Shown here in pieces: positions 35,696 to 44,549 of a stretch of 64,000 bases of DNA. Under the pieces are notes generated by a model. That model did no database searches. It saw only the letters and a program-made list of their open reading frames with translations, and was not told the origin of the DNA. Source of the DNA: Clostridium sp. C8-1-8 (GTDB lineage: Bacteria; Bacillota; Clostridia; Clostridiales; Clostridiaceae); NCBI RefSeq assembly GCF_009928445.1, contig NZ_JAABNO010000016.1:1-64000 (forward strand), in the 5' to 3' direction. The position numbers and the translations under genes were made by a program. The stretch's first letter is position 1. Each line of letters begins with the position of its first letter.

Positions 35696-35724
35696 AGTAT
35701 AACCTCATATTATTAACATGTCTA
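35696..35724 (-). promoter_or_regulatory. Promoter of the T-box/EIIC transcript
   Basis: TAGACA (35719-35724) and TATACT (35696-35701) on the minus strand, spacer 17, located about 35 bases upstream of Stem I. Confidence 0.65.
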
Positions 35725-35789
35725 TGGTTTTATTGAATAAATGATAAAAATAAAGTTTTAAATCAATATATTTTGTAATTGATAATGAG

Positions 35790-35872
35790 CTCGATTACAT
35801 TATAGGAAAAAAGAATAATTTGGCAATGAAGTGTTAACCACTTAATTTCAATAATATTCTAAATATAATCAA
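35790..35872. repeat. Intergenic repeat R2, degenerate partial copy
   Basis: The right end TAACCACTTAATTTCAATAA matches the end of the full R2 copies, and GAGCTCGATTACAT may correspond to their TAGCTCGCTCACAT segment. The left arm is not recognisable. Confidence 0.4.
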
Positions 35873-35927
35873 ATTTTAAAGTTATTATAAAGCGTTAATT
35901 ATAAAAGGAGTAGAAGATTTTTGAAAA

Positions 35928-35990
35928 AAGTACTTTACATTATAAAGTACCTTTGGTTATAATGAGGAAGTACCTTATATTATGAAGTAC
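35928..35990 (+). promoter_or_regulatory. Promoter with tandem PadR-like operators
   Basis: Two elements of equal geometry, AAGTAC-12N-AAAGTAC-like at 35928-35950 and 35968-35990, begin 40 bases apart. They cover a promoter with TTTACA (35934-35939) and TATAAT (35958-35963), spacer 18. This suggests autorepression by the PadR-type regulator encoded just downstream. Confidence 0.7.
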
Positions 35991-36026
35991 TTTAAATAAT
36001 GAATATGTATTGAAAGGAGGATAATT

Positions 36027-36365
36027 GTGGATTTTGATAAAGAGATATTAAAAGGTTATATAGATATGATGATATTATCTGTACTTAATGAAAAAGACAT
36101 GTATGGATACGAGATTGCAAAAAGAATAAGAGAAATATCGAATATAGATTATGAGATTAAAGAAGCTACTTTATATGTATCACTTAAGAGATTGGAAAAG
36201 AAGCAGTGTTTAGAAGGATATTGGAATGACAATGAAGCTACTGGCGGAGGGAGAAGGAGATATTACAGAATTACAGAAGTGGGACGAGAGTTTTTTAAAT
36301 ATAGGGTTGGAGAGTGGAATATCTTAAAAATGCTTGTAGATAATTTTGTGAGGGAGGATAAGTAA
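36027..36365 (+). CDS. PadR-family transcriptional regulator
   Basis: A 112-aa winged-helix repressor: ILKGYIDMMILSVLNEKDMY then GYEIAKRI at the N-terminus, ATLYVSLKRLEKK for the recognition helix, and GGGRRRYYRITEVGREFF for the wing. The GTG start follows AAAGGAGG. The next gene begins two bases after its stop, so the pair is an operon. PadR/HAAS-protein pairs are common in Firmicutes and often control membrane stress or efflux functions. The duplicated operator upstream suggests autoregulation. The ligand is unknown. Confidence 0.88.
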   Translation: MDFDKEILKGYIDMMILSVLNEKDMYGYEIAKRIREISNIDYEIKEATLYVSLKRLEKKQCLEGYWNDNEATGGGRRRYYRITEVGREFFKYRVGEWNILKMLVDNFVREDK

Positions 36366-36366
36366 C

Positions 36367-37308
36367 TTGAATATTGATAAGTATGTAGAGAAGGTATATA
36401 AGAATTTTGATGGTAGTAATGAAGAAGTACAGATTTTGAAAGAAGAAATGAAGGCTCATCTTTATGATAGTGTAAAAGATCTAAGGTCTCAAGGTTATAG
36501 TGAAAAAGAGAGTTTTAGTATAGCTATAAAAAATTTTGGAGATGAGGATACTTTTTATAGCGAACTGCAAGATATAATGGCGAAGCAGAAAACATTTACG
36601 AATATGCTAATAAAAACAGCGGTGGTAGTATTTGTAATTGGTGCAGTAGTATGGATAGGTGGACTTATTGCACAGAAAAACTTTATAAATGAATATGAAA
36701 AAAATAGATTAGTTAATGGCAGTGATATACTTAACAAAATACAATGTTACATAGAGAATAAAGTTGTGCTAACTGAAGATGATAAGTCTAAAATAAATAA
36801 ATGGTTAGATGGATATAATGAAGAAAATTATAATGGATTATATTATTTAGATATAACCAATGGTGGAAAGAGCTTTTATCACTACGAAAAGAAAGTATCA
36901 GAGGAACTAATAAGAAATTCAGGAGAATGTGTATCAGGTAACAATAAAAATGGTTGGTCTGTCCATAGTAAACAAACAGATATAGATTCATTGATAGCTG
37001 AACATAATGATGGCCTGAGAAGATCATTAGAAGACTATACTGAATCTTGGCATTATAAGCTTAAAAATACAGGCTTCTGGTTAATTACTTTATCTTGGTT
37101 GCTGGCAGTTATGCACTATACTCAAAAGTTCATACTTGAAAAGGGGAGTATTACAAAATTGCTAGTAATACTTTGCTTGGAAACTCTTATAATGTTCGCT
37201 ACCTTTACTTTTTATAAGGAGATTATAATACTAAGCCTATTAGCATTTATAATTTTAAATCAGTTTATGTTTAAAGAGAGTATGCATAAAAAAGTAGCTG
37301 TTTTTTAG
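36367..37308 (+). CDS. HAAS-domain (permease-prefix-like) membrane protein
   Basis: A 313-aa protein. Residues 1-75 form a helical HAAS/permease-prefix domain (NIDKYVEKVYKNFDGSNEEV to FGDEDTFYSELQ), the partner type usually encoded beside PadR regulators. One membrane helix follows (about 80-103), then an extracytoplasmic region of about 120 residues, then three helices near the C-terminus (about 231-305). It starts at TTG, nine bases after GGGAGGA, effectively coupled to padR. The function is unknown; it is probably a membrane sensor or signal partner of the PadR-type repressor. Confidence 0.72.
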   Translation: MNIDKYVEKVYKNFDGSNEEVQILKEEMKAHLYDSVKDLRSQGYSEKESFSIAIKNFGDEDTFYSELQDIMAKQKTFTNMLIKTAVVVFVIGAVVWIGGLIAQKNFINEYEKNRLVNGSDILNKIQCYIENKVVLTEDDKSKINKWLDGYNEENYNGLYYLDITNGGKSFYHYEKKVSEELIRNSGECVSGNNKNGWSVHSKQTDIDSLIAEHNDGLRRSLEDYTESWHYKLKNTGFWLITLSWLLAVMHYTQKFILEKGSITKLLVILCLETLIMFATFTFYKEIIILSLLAFIILNQFMFKESMHKKVAVF

Positions 37309-37479
37309 ATTGAGCAAGATAGAAAATTTAATTAATTAACCATTTATTATCAAATTTGAAATCATATGTTCACATTTATGCTTTATTATATAGATATAAA
37401 ATATTATTACAGATCCCTAAGTTTTATCAGTTGAATTTACAGAGTTCGGCTGATTTTTTTTTGAGTTAAAATAATTAGG
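37309..37479. other. Spacer with a weak terminator
   Basis: No gene. A short ATCAG/CTGAT stem before nine T (about 37428-37462) may terminate the PadR operon. Confidence 0.4.
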
Positions 37480-37577
37480 AGTTCCTATATGTAAACTTAA
37501 TTTATACTCCTTGGAAAATTGCCAGTTCTAAGGATTTTTAGCCATGTATAAATTAATAATTGCAGTAGGAACTATTT
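37480..37577. repeat. Palindromic repeat R1, copy d
   Basis: GGAGTTCCTATATG, AAACTTAATTTATACTCC on the left and TGTATAAATTAATAATTGCA with GTAGGAACT on the right form a long imperfect hairpin of the R1 family. Confidence 0.55.
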
Positions 37578-37599
37578 AATTATATAAATATAACAATAA

Positions 37600-37639
37600 A
37601 ACTTCTTATATTGTTAAGAATAAATAAATATAAGAAGTT
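37600..37639. terminator. Perfect 12-bp hairpin between R1 copies
   Basis: AACTTCTTATAT (37600-37611) and ATATAAGAAGTT (37628-37639) are exactly complementary. The T-poor + flank and T-rich - flank (CTTTTTAACTT) suggest a terminator on the minus strand or a relic. Confidence 0.45.
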
Positions 37640-37681
37640 AAAAAGTTAAGAATTTATTGGAATAATGCGGGTTGAGGGGAC

Positions 37682-37793
37682 TTATAGGGCTCCATTACGA
37701 AAACTTAAGTTATGCATGTTCAAAAATCATGCACCTATGAACTTTAGGCATGCATGACTTAATAGTTGAAGTTGGAACCCTATATTTAAATAA
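37682..37793. repeat. Palindromic repeat R1, copy e
   Basis: The clearest copy: ATAGGGCTCC...CTTAAGTTATGCATG faces CATGCATGACTTAATAG...GGAACCCTAT. Near-identical to copy c at 14105. Confidence 0.75.
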
Positions 37794-38027
37794 AAATTGA
37801 TAATTTTATATAAATGGTAAAGAAAACTATTGAATATAAGATTTATTTGTAATAATATTACAATGCTGTGCTTAAATAAGGTAATGTGCTTGGATGAATA
37901 AAACTAGTTATAAGTGTACTCTTTGGTGTGGCAGAAGCTGTTATAATAGGAAGCTTTCAAAAAAGTAGCTTATCTTAAAGCTAAGCCAGTTAATTATAAA
38001 TTGAACATGTGGGGGAGGGATTAGAGC
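37794..38027. other. Spacer upstream of the ABC-2 exporter operon
   Basis: No gene is recognised. A short reading near 37910-37960 is not supported by a ribosome-binding site. The region ends with GGGGGAGGG, the ribosome-binding site of the ATPase gene. Confidence 0.3.
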
Positions 38028-38831
38028 TTGATTGAATTAAAAAACATATCTAAGTCCTTTAAGGTATTTAGAAGAAGTCCAGGATTTACAAAGGCTTTCA
38101 AATCGCTCTTTAAGAGAGAGTATGATTTGGTTAAAGCACTGGAAGATGTTTCTTTTAAAATTGATGAAGGAGAGATGGTAGCTTATATTGGACCTAATGG
38201 TGCGGGAAAGAGTACTACTATTAAGATCATGAGTGGTATACTCAATCCTGATAGTGGTAGTTGTATCATAAACGGCAAGGTACCTTGGAAAAATAGAATT
38301 GACTACGTAAAGGATATCGGAGTGGTTTTTGGACAGCGGTCTCAACTTTGGTGGGATGTACCTGTTGCTGATTCCTTCGAACTTCTTAAGGATATATATA
38401 AAATTCCCTATAACCAGTATAAAAGTAATAAAGATATGCTTACCGAATTATTAAAGCTTGAGGATATAATAAAAACTCCTACTAGGCAGCTAAGCCTAGG
38501 TCAAAGAATGCGCTGTGAGATAGCAGCATCACTTCTTCATAGTCCTAAGATATTATTTTTAGATGAACCAACCATAGGGTTGGACGCAGTTTCTAAAATA
38601 GCAGTAAGAGATTTCATAAAGACAATAAATAAGGAAAAGAAGACTACTGTTATACTTACAACCCATGATACCCAGGATATTGAGGCTTTATGCAAAAGGA
38701 TGATACTTATAGGAAAAGGAAAGGTACTTTTAGATGGCAACTTTGAAGAGCTAAAGCATAAGTTTAGTGAAGGCGGAGAACTAAATATTGATGAGGTTGT
38801 AGTAAAGATGTATAAGGAGTACAACATATGA
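38028..38831 (+). CDS. ABC-2 type exporter, ATP-binding protein
   Basis: A 267-aa ATPase with Walker A GPNGAGKST (about residues 54-62), signature LSLGQRMRCEIAASLL, Walker B ILFLDEPTIGLD and switch His in LTTHDTQDIEAL. VFGQRSQLWWDVP after the Walker A is typical of the subgroup paired with two PF06182-type permeases. It drives export of an unknown compound. The start is TTG after GGGGGAGGG. It overlaps the first permease by four bases, indicating translational coupling. Confidence 0.88.
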   Translation: MIELKNISKSFKVFRRSPGFTKAFKSLFKREYDLVKALEDVSFKIDEGEMVAYIGPNGAGKSTTIKIMSGILNPDSGSCIINGKVPWKNRIDYVKDIGVVFGQRSQLWWDVPVADSFELLKDIYKIPYNQYKSNKDMLTELLKLEDIIKTPTRQLSLGQRMRCEIAASLLHSPKILFLDEPTIGLDAVSKIAVRDFIKTINKEKKTTVILTTHDTQDIEALCKRMILIGKGKVLLDGNFEELKHKFSEGGELNIDEVVVKMYKEYNI

Positions 38832-39631
38832 GAGCATATATATCTTTCTTCAAGATAAGATTTATTAATGGACTTCAATACAGATCAGCAGCTTATGCAG
38901 GCATAGTAACTCAGTTGGCTTGGGGCTTTATGTATATAATGTTATATCAAGCTTTTTATAAGAGCAGTTCTACAAAAGTACCTATTGATTTTAGGCAGCT
39001 TTCTAGTTATATATGGCTTCAGCAAGCCTTCTTAGCATTATTTATGACTTGGTTTCTAGAAAATGATATCTTTGATTTGATAAGTAGTGGCAATGTGGCC
39101 TATGAACTTATAAGACCTCTTGATTTGTACAATCTATGGTTCACTCGAAATTGCTCTACTAGATTGTCTAAGGCAGTACTTAGATGCTTTCCTATTCTCA
39201 TTATCTCAATGTTTTTACCAGAGCCCTATAGATTTCATGGGCCATATTCAATAGAAAGCTCAATATTCTTTTTTATATCGATGATATTGGCTTTTTTATT
39301 AGTGGTTGCATATTGTATGCTTATATATATTTTTACAATGTATACTATATCTCCTATGGGTATACGAATGGTTTTAGTAATGCTAGCTGATTTTCTTGCA
39401 GGTGGTCTAGTTCCTTTGCCTTTATTGCCGGACTATTTTACGAAATACATAAATTTATTACCTTTTGCCTCTATGCAAAACACTCCCTTTAGAATATACA
39501 GTGGTAATCTTCCAGTAGCACAATGCTTAAATAGTTTACTGCTTCAATTAGTTTGGACAGTACTGCTGGTTATTGTAGGTAAGGTAATATTGTCAAAAGC
39601 ACTAAAGCATGTAGTGGTACAAGGAGGATAA
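38828..39631 (+). CDS. ABC-2 type exporter permease (PF06182-like), subunit 1
   Basis: A 267-aa integral membrane protein with six helices. The N-terminal RFINGLQYRSAAYAGIVTQL and the mid segment SGNVAYELIRPLDLYNLWFT (residues about 89-108) fit ABC-2 permeases of the viologen-exporter-like group. It begins within the end of the ATPase gene. With the following gene it should form a heterodimeric membrane channel. The substrate is unknown. Confidence 0.82.
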   Translation: MRAYISFFKIRFINGLQYRSAAYAGIVTQLAWGFMYIMLYQAFYKSSSTKVPIDFRQLSSYIWLQQAFLALFMTWFLENDIFDLISSGNVAYELIRPLDLYNLWFTRNCSTRLSKAVLRCFPILIISMFLPEPYRFHGPYSIESSIFFFISMILAFLLVVAYCMLIYIFTMYTISPMGIRMVLVMLADFLAGGLVPLPLLPDYFTKYINLLPFASMQNTPFRIYSGNLPVAQCLNSLLLQLVWTVLLVIVGKVILSKALKHVVVQGG

Positions 39632-39634
39632 AAT

Positions 39635-40417
39635 ATGAAACTATATTTTAAGTATTTTTTAATGCACTTAAAATCTGCTATGCAGTATAAGACCTCTTTT
39701 TTCTTAACGGCTGTAGGTCAAGGAATGACCACTTTGTTTTCATTTTTGAGCATGTATTTCTTGTTTGATAGGTTTGGAAGCATAAATGGATACAGCTTCA
39801 ATGAAGTACTTATATGCTTTAGCACCATATTTATGTCTTTTTCACTGGCAGAATGCTTTGCTAGGGGTTTTGATTCATTTTCCTCCATTATTTCCAATGG
39901 TGAGTTTGATAGAATAATGGTAAGACCAAGAAATGAAATACTTCAAGTTCTAGGTTCAAGAATAGAATTTACTAGAGTAGGAAGGCTTATACAGGCAATA
40001 ATGGTATTTACCTATGCCATCCTTAAGGGAGGTATTCAATGGGATATATCAAAGGTAATAACCATAATCCTTATGGTGGTAGGGGGGATTGGTGTGTTCT
40101 CTGGATTATTTATGATATATGCAGCCATATGTTTTTTTACCTTGGAAGGGCTAGAGATTATAAATATATTTACCGATGGAGGGAGAGAACTTGCTCAGTA
40201 TCCCATAAACATATATAAAGAGTGGGTAGTTAAGTTTTTTACCTTTATAGTACCGCTAGCTTTTATAAACTATTATCCATTTCTATACCTAATAGGTAGA
40301 ACAGAGGGACATAGCGTTCTTTACATGTTTTCTCCAATAGTAGCCTTATTATTTTTGATACCTAGTAATATTTTATGGAGATATGGAGTAAGACACTACA
40401 AATCTACCGGATCTTAA
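39635..40417 (+). CDS. ABC-2 type exporter permease (PF06182-like), subunit 2
   Basis: A 260-aa, six-helix permease paralogous to its neighbour (FLMHLKSAMQYKTSFFLTAV; SNGEFDRIMVRPRNEILQVL, the same loop as in subunit 1). It starts four bases after the upstream stop with AGGAGG overlapping. It completes a three-gene exporter, closed by a strong terminator. Confidence 0.82.
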   Translation: MKLYFKYFLMHLKSAMQYKTSFFLTAVGQGMTTLFSFLSMYFLFDRFGSINGYSFNEVLICFSTIFMSFSLAECFARGFDSFSSIISNGEFDRIMVRPRNEILQVLGSRIEFTRVGRLIQAIMVFTYAILKGGIQWDISKVITIILMVVGGIGVFSGLFMIYAAICFFTLEGLEIINIFTDGGRELAQYPINIYKEWVVKFFTFIVPLAFINYYPFLYLIGRTEGHSVLYMFSPIVALLFLIPSNILWRYGVRHYKSTGS

Positions 40418-40494
40418 AATTATAAAAGAAGTGCTTTCTTAATATAGCTTTTCTTAATGTATTTCATAGTTATGAATATAAATTGTTAAGTACG

Positions 40495-40544
40495 AAAGTC
40501 ATGAATATTAGCAGTATACTAAGCTGCTTATTCATGGCTTTTTA
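40495..40544 (+). terminator. Terminator of the ABC-2 exporter operon
   Basis: AAGTCATGAATA plus AGCAG pair with CTGCT plus TATTCATGGCTT around TATACTAA, followed by TTTT. Confidence 0.85.
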
Positions 40545-40820
40545 CTATATGAGATAAGTTTATCAATGGAAAAGAAAGAGATTATTTTTAATAATAGACA
40601 GTAATGAAAGAAAACGTACTGGTTGGATAGAAGGTTTTTATATATGGTGAGAAAAGGTATATGAAAAAAGATCAGGCATAGTGAAAAATTACCACAAATA
40701 TTTAATTTTAATGAGGACAAAATAGAAATACCATTTGGAACTTAAAAAGGTACTATATTATTCCAAGGAAATATTAGAGATACATGAAAATTGGATTTAT
40801 TCAGATAAGGGAGTGAGAAA
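40545..40820. other. Spacer upstream of the first ger operon
   Basis: AT-rich with several short readings broken by stops, so no gene is supported. A sigma-G promoter is expected before gerA but I could not identify one convincingly. Confidence 0.3.
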
Positions 40821-42287
40821 GTGGATATACAGAAAACTATAGATGACCTAAGATCGAGATTAGGTATCCCACAAGAGTTTGTTGTAAAGAAAATACTAAT
40901 TGGAAATGGAAATACTATTGAAGCTGCCTTATGCTATGTGAATGGATTAATTGATAAAAATATTATAGATAGAGATGTTCTTACACATTTAATGATAGAC
41001 GTCAATGAAGATATATCAAAAGTAGATAATGTTTCTGAATATGTATGTAAAAAATATATTACCATAAGTAATACTTCAATCGAAAATGATATAAATAGTG
41101 TAACTAATGGATTAAAGAGAGGTAAAACAGTATTACTTCTTCAAAATGCTGATAATTTTATAGTTCTAGATGCTTCATCAGAAAATTTTAGAGCTATTGA
41201 AGAGCCAGCAAATGAGACCTCTTTAAATGGTCCAAGAGATGGATTTATAGAAAATGTTCAGACTAATATAAGTTTATTAAAAAAAAGAATAAAAGATGTA
41301 AATTTAAAAACAGAAAAATTTACTTTAGGAACAAGAACTCAGACAGACTTATTTATTATGTATATAGAGGATATTGTGGATAAAAAGTATCTTGAGGAAT
41401 TAAGAAAAAAAATAGAAAAAATAGATGTTGACTTAATACAGGCCAATGGAGTGGTAGAACAGTTTATTGAAGCTAATAAATTTAGCATATTTCCACAAAC
41501 CTTTGGGTCAGAAAGGCCAGATGTAATACAGGCTCATATAATTGAGGGAAGAATAGCTTTTTTATTGGATAATACCCCATATGTAACCACCTATCCTACT
41601 ACCTTTACTGAATTTTTACAGACTCCAGAAGATTATTATGGGCGTACAGCTATATCAAGCTTTGTAAGGATTTTAAGATTTTTTGCGGTTTTTATAGTTA
41701 TAACTTTTCCATCTATATATATTACTTTTCTAAAATTTAATTCTGAGATGATACCGTTGAAATTTATTAAAACTCTAGTAGTAAACAGAAAGGATTTAGC
41801 ACTTACCCCCTTTATGTCTTTATTGATGATGCAGATAACCATAGAACTATTGAGGGAAGGCGGACTAAGGTTGCCTACAAAAATAGGTCAGACACTGAGC
41901 GTAGTTGGAGGAATAATTATAGGAGACGCTGCTATAAAAGCTAAATTCGTAAGTTCAGCTACGTTGCTTGTGGCAGGTACAACAACTGTTGCATCTTTTG
42001 CCATATCAAACTATAAGATGGCAGTAGCTATAAGACTTATAACTTACCCTATGACTGTTCTTGCAAATTGGTTAGGAGTGTTAGGGATTACTGTAGGATG
42101 GTTTGTGTTACTTTCCTATTTATGTTCAATAGAAAACTTAGGAGTGCCTTATCTTAATATAAATAGAAATGACTTGAAGGACACTTTAGTAAGAGCTCCT
42201 CATGGAAAACTTAATACAAGACCAGAAGCAATACCCAATAACAATCCTGTAAGGCAAGAATATACAGGAAGTGAGAAGAATGAATGA
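40821..42287 (+). CDS. Spore germination protein, GerA family (A subunit), operon 1
   Basis: A 488-aa A subunit of a germinant receptor in the spore inner membrane. The N-terminal cytoplasmic domain (1-240) includes ETSLNGPRDGFIENVQTNIS, the conserved GPR-x-GF-E-x-N signature, and RPDVIQAHIIEGRIAFLLDN. Four to five C-terminal helices lie at about 283-450; LREGGLRLPTKIGQTLSVVG is a family hallmark. The GTG start follows GGGAGTGAGAAA. It overlaps the first gerB gene. It is the shortest of the three GerA proteins here, with a shorter N-terminus than the copies at 47283 and 63715. Confidence 0.9.
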   Translation: MDIQKTIDDLRSRLGIPQEFVVKKILIGNGNTIEAALCYVNGLIDKNIIDRDVLTHLMIDVNEDISKVDNVSEYVCKKYITISNTSIENDINSVTNGLKRGKTVLLLQNADNFIVLDASSENFRAIEEPANETSLNGPRDGFIENVQTNISLLKKRIKDVNLKTEKFTLGTRTQTDLFIMYIEDIVDKKYLEELRKKIEKIDVDLIQANGVVEQFIEANKFSIFPQTFGSERPDVIQAHIIEGRIAFLLDNTPYVTTYPTTFTEFLQTPEDYYGRTAISSFVRILRFFAVFIVITFPSIYITFLKFNSEMIPLKFIKTLVVNRKDLALTPFMSLLMMQITIELLREGGLRLPTKIGQTLSVVGGIIIGDAAIKAKFVSSATLLVAGTTTVASFAISNYKMAVAIRLITYPMTVLANWLGVLGITVGWFVLLSYLCSIENLGVPYLNINRNDLKDTLVRAPHGKLNTRPEAIPNNNPVRQEYTGSEKNE

Positions 42288-43356
42288 TGGAAAGATATCT
42301 TTAACAATAAGTGAATTCTCTCAGATATTAATAGCTTCTTTGGTAGGTGTAGGAATCCTTTATATACCTAATACCATAATAAAATATGCAGAGCAAGACT
42401 CGTGGATTAGTTGTATATTTGGAGCTATATATCCTTTTTATCTGTTGTTACTAGCTAGTTATATTGCTAAGGTGCATCCAGATGAAAATATACTAGCTTT
42501 ATCTAGAAGATATTTTGGTAGTGGGTTTGGAAATGTTTTGAACATATTGTACACTTTTTTTTTCATATTTCTTTTGACCTCTGAAATTGATGGATTTAAA
42601 AATGTTTCAGTTGTATACTTGACTAACTTTATAAGTGCTTATAAGGTTGTGGCCATAGTTGTATTAGGCGCAACTTATATAACATATAAAGGCTTGAAGC
42701 CCTTGGCAAGAGTTAGTGAAATAATATTTTTCACAACAATTATACTTGTACTGCTGCTTGCAGGTGCTTTAATAAAAGGAAGTCTTTATAATATACAGCC
42801 AATACTAAAAACTCCAATAGCAAAACTAGCAAAAGCCTCTAAGGAAACTGCCTTTTTTTATTCAGGTGTAGAAGCTGTTTTTCTATATCATCCCTTTATG
42901 AAAGAAAAAAATAAGCTGTTAAAGTATGGATCTATATGTGTAGGGTATATAGCCTTTACTTACGTAATGGTGGTTTTTTTAACTATATACTATCTAGGAG
43001 TAGATATATCACCTAAATATTTGTGGCCAGTAATAACTTTAACGGATGTAATAAATATACCAATTATTAATAGTTTTAGATATATATTCTTAGCACTATG
43101 GAGTTTTATAATCTTAAAATGTATAGCAGTATATTATTATTCAAGTTGCTTTTGTATAAATCAAATAGTCACTAAAATTTCTATTCATAAGCTTGCTATA
43201 CTTATATATCCATTTATAGTATATGTAGCAGTTAGATATGGAAATGAGACTACAAGGAGAGAAGTCAGTGGGATTATTATGCCTATTTGCGCTTATTTTA
43301 ATATTTTCTTTCTAACTATTATGGCTGTAGCTATAAAAAGAAGAAACGAAGGTTAG
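42280..43356 (+). CDS. Spore germination protein, GerB family (B subunit 1), operon 1
   Basis: An approximately 358-aa integral membrane protein of the amino-acid/polyamine-organocation fold (GerAB), about ten helices, that binds the germinant. EFSQILIASLVGVGILYIPN starts the first helix; KGLKPLARVSEI and INSFRYIFLALWS are characteristic. I prefer the ATG at 42280 (after GGAAGTGAGAAG) over the upstream GTG. It overlaps gerA by eight bases. The next gene is a clear paralogue with the same ribosome-binding sequence, so one arose by tandem duplication. Confidence 0.87.
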   Translation: MNDGKISLTISEFSQILIASLVGVGILYIPNTIIKYAEQDSWISCIFGAIYPFYLLLLASYIAKVHPDENILALSRRYFGSGFGNVLNILYTFFFIFLLTSEIDGFKNVSVVYLTNFISAYKVVAIVVLGATYITYKGLKPLARVSEIIFFTTIILVLLLAGALIKGSLYNIQPILKTPIAKLAKASKETAFFYSGVEAVFLYHPFMKEKNKLLKYGSICVGYIAFTYVMVVFLTIYYLGVDISPKYLWPVITLTDVINIPIINSFRYIFLALWSFIILKCIAVYYYSSCFCINQIVTKISIHKLAILIYPFIVYVAVRYGNETTRREVSGIIMPICAYFNIFFLTIMAVAIKRRNEG

Positions 43357-43457
43357 TGTAGTTAGTCGAAGTTTTTAAAAATAATATATAGACCTATTAA
43401 TTGTAACAATGTGAATCAATGACCTTACAAGCTAAAAGTATGCAGGAAGTGAGAAAG

Positions 43458-44549
43458 ATGAGTAAGATAAAAATAAGTATGTCCACAAGTGAATTTTCTC
43501 AGATGATAATATCTTCTATACTAGGTGTTGGAATTTTATATATACCTAATGGTTTAATAAAGTATGCTAATCAAGACGCTTGGATGGCTTGTATAATTGG
43601 ATCGGTCTATCCGTTTTATATGCTTATTATCGCTAAGTATATGTGTAGTAAGCATCCAGAAGAAAATATATTGATGTTATCTAGAAGATATTTCGGAACA
43701 ATTATAGGAAACTTATTTAACATAGTATATGTTTCATATTTTATATTTGTATTTGCCTCTGAAGTAAACGGTTTTAAAAATGCTTTCTATACCTATGTAA
43801 CCTATTTTATAGATGATTTTAAGATAATCTTAGTTACTTTATTGGCTACAGGATATCTGGTATATAAAGGATTGAAACCTTTAGCTAGGGTAAATGAAAT
43901 AATATTCTACACTACTATAATACTCATAGCACTTCCATCAGGAGCATTAGTTAATGGGAGTATTTATAATATAAAACCAGCCTTTAATGCTAATATAATA
44001 AATCTTTTAAAAGCAGCAAAAGAAACTGCCTTCTTTTATGCTGGAATAGAAACAATTTTTTTGTTTTATCCATTTCTCAATAAAAAAGATAAAATGTTTA
44101 AATGCGGAGCTATCAGTATAATTTTTATAGCGATAGTTTATGTATGGACAGTTTTTTTGACTATATACTACCTTGGAATAGATATAGCTCCTAAATATTT
44201 ATGGCCCGTAGTTGCGTTAACAGATGCAATAAATATACCTATCATAAATAGTTTTAGATATATATTTTTATCTTTATGGAGTCTTATTATATTTAAATGT
44301 ATAGCTGTGTTTTACTATTCAGTATGCTTTGGTATCAATCAGATTACTAATAAGTTATCAATACAAAAGCTTACTGTCATTATATATCCTTTAATTGCTT
44401 ATATGGCGCTGAAATTCGGAAATTCAATTGAAAGAAGAGAATTGACAGGAAATATTATGCCAATATATGTTTTATTTAACCTCTTTTTTATAACAGTTAT
44501 AGCCATAGCAATAAGAAGAGAAAGTGGAGGAGAAGATGAGAAAGAGTAA
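43458..44549 (+). CDS. Spore germination protein, GerB family (B subunit 2), operon 1
   Basis: An approximately 363-aa paralogue of the preceding protein, with collinear segments (EFSQMIISSILGVGILYIPN; KGLKPLARVNEI; INSFRYIFLSLWS). The ATG at 43458, behind GGAAGTGAGAAAG, is preferred; the ATG 13 codons upstream lacks a site. Two B subunits with one A and one C suggest either alternative germinant specificities or a mixed receptor. About ten helices. It overlaps gerC by 14 bases. Confidence 0.86.
   Translation: MSKIKISMSTSEFSQMIISSILGVGILYIPNGLIKYANQDAWMACIIGSVYPFYMLIIAKYMCSKHPEENILMLSRRYFGTIIGNLFNIVYVSYFIFVFASEVNGFKNAFYTYVTYFIDDFKIILVTLLATGYLVYKGLKPLARVNEIIFYTTIILIALPSGALVNGSIYNIKPAFNANIINLLKAAKETAFFYAGIETIFLFYPFLNKKDKMFKCGAISIIFIAIVYVWTVFLTIYYLGIDIAPKYLWPVVALTDAINIPIINSFRYIFLSLWSLIIFKCIAVFYYSVCFGINQITNKLSIQKLTVIIYPLIAYMALKFGNSIERRELTGNIMPIYVLFNLFFITVIAIAIRRESGGEDEKE

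Noticed and set aside
35910..35962. Possible 13-codon leader peptide (TTG start) inside the PadR operator region
   Set aside because: Overlaps the promoter elements, so it could not be transcribed from that promoter; likely chance.
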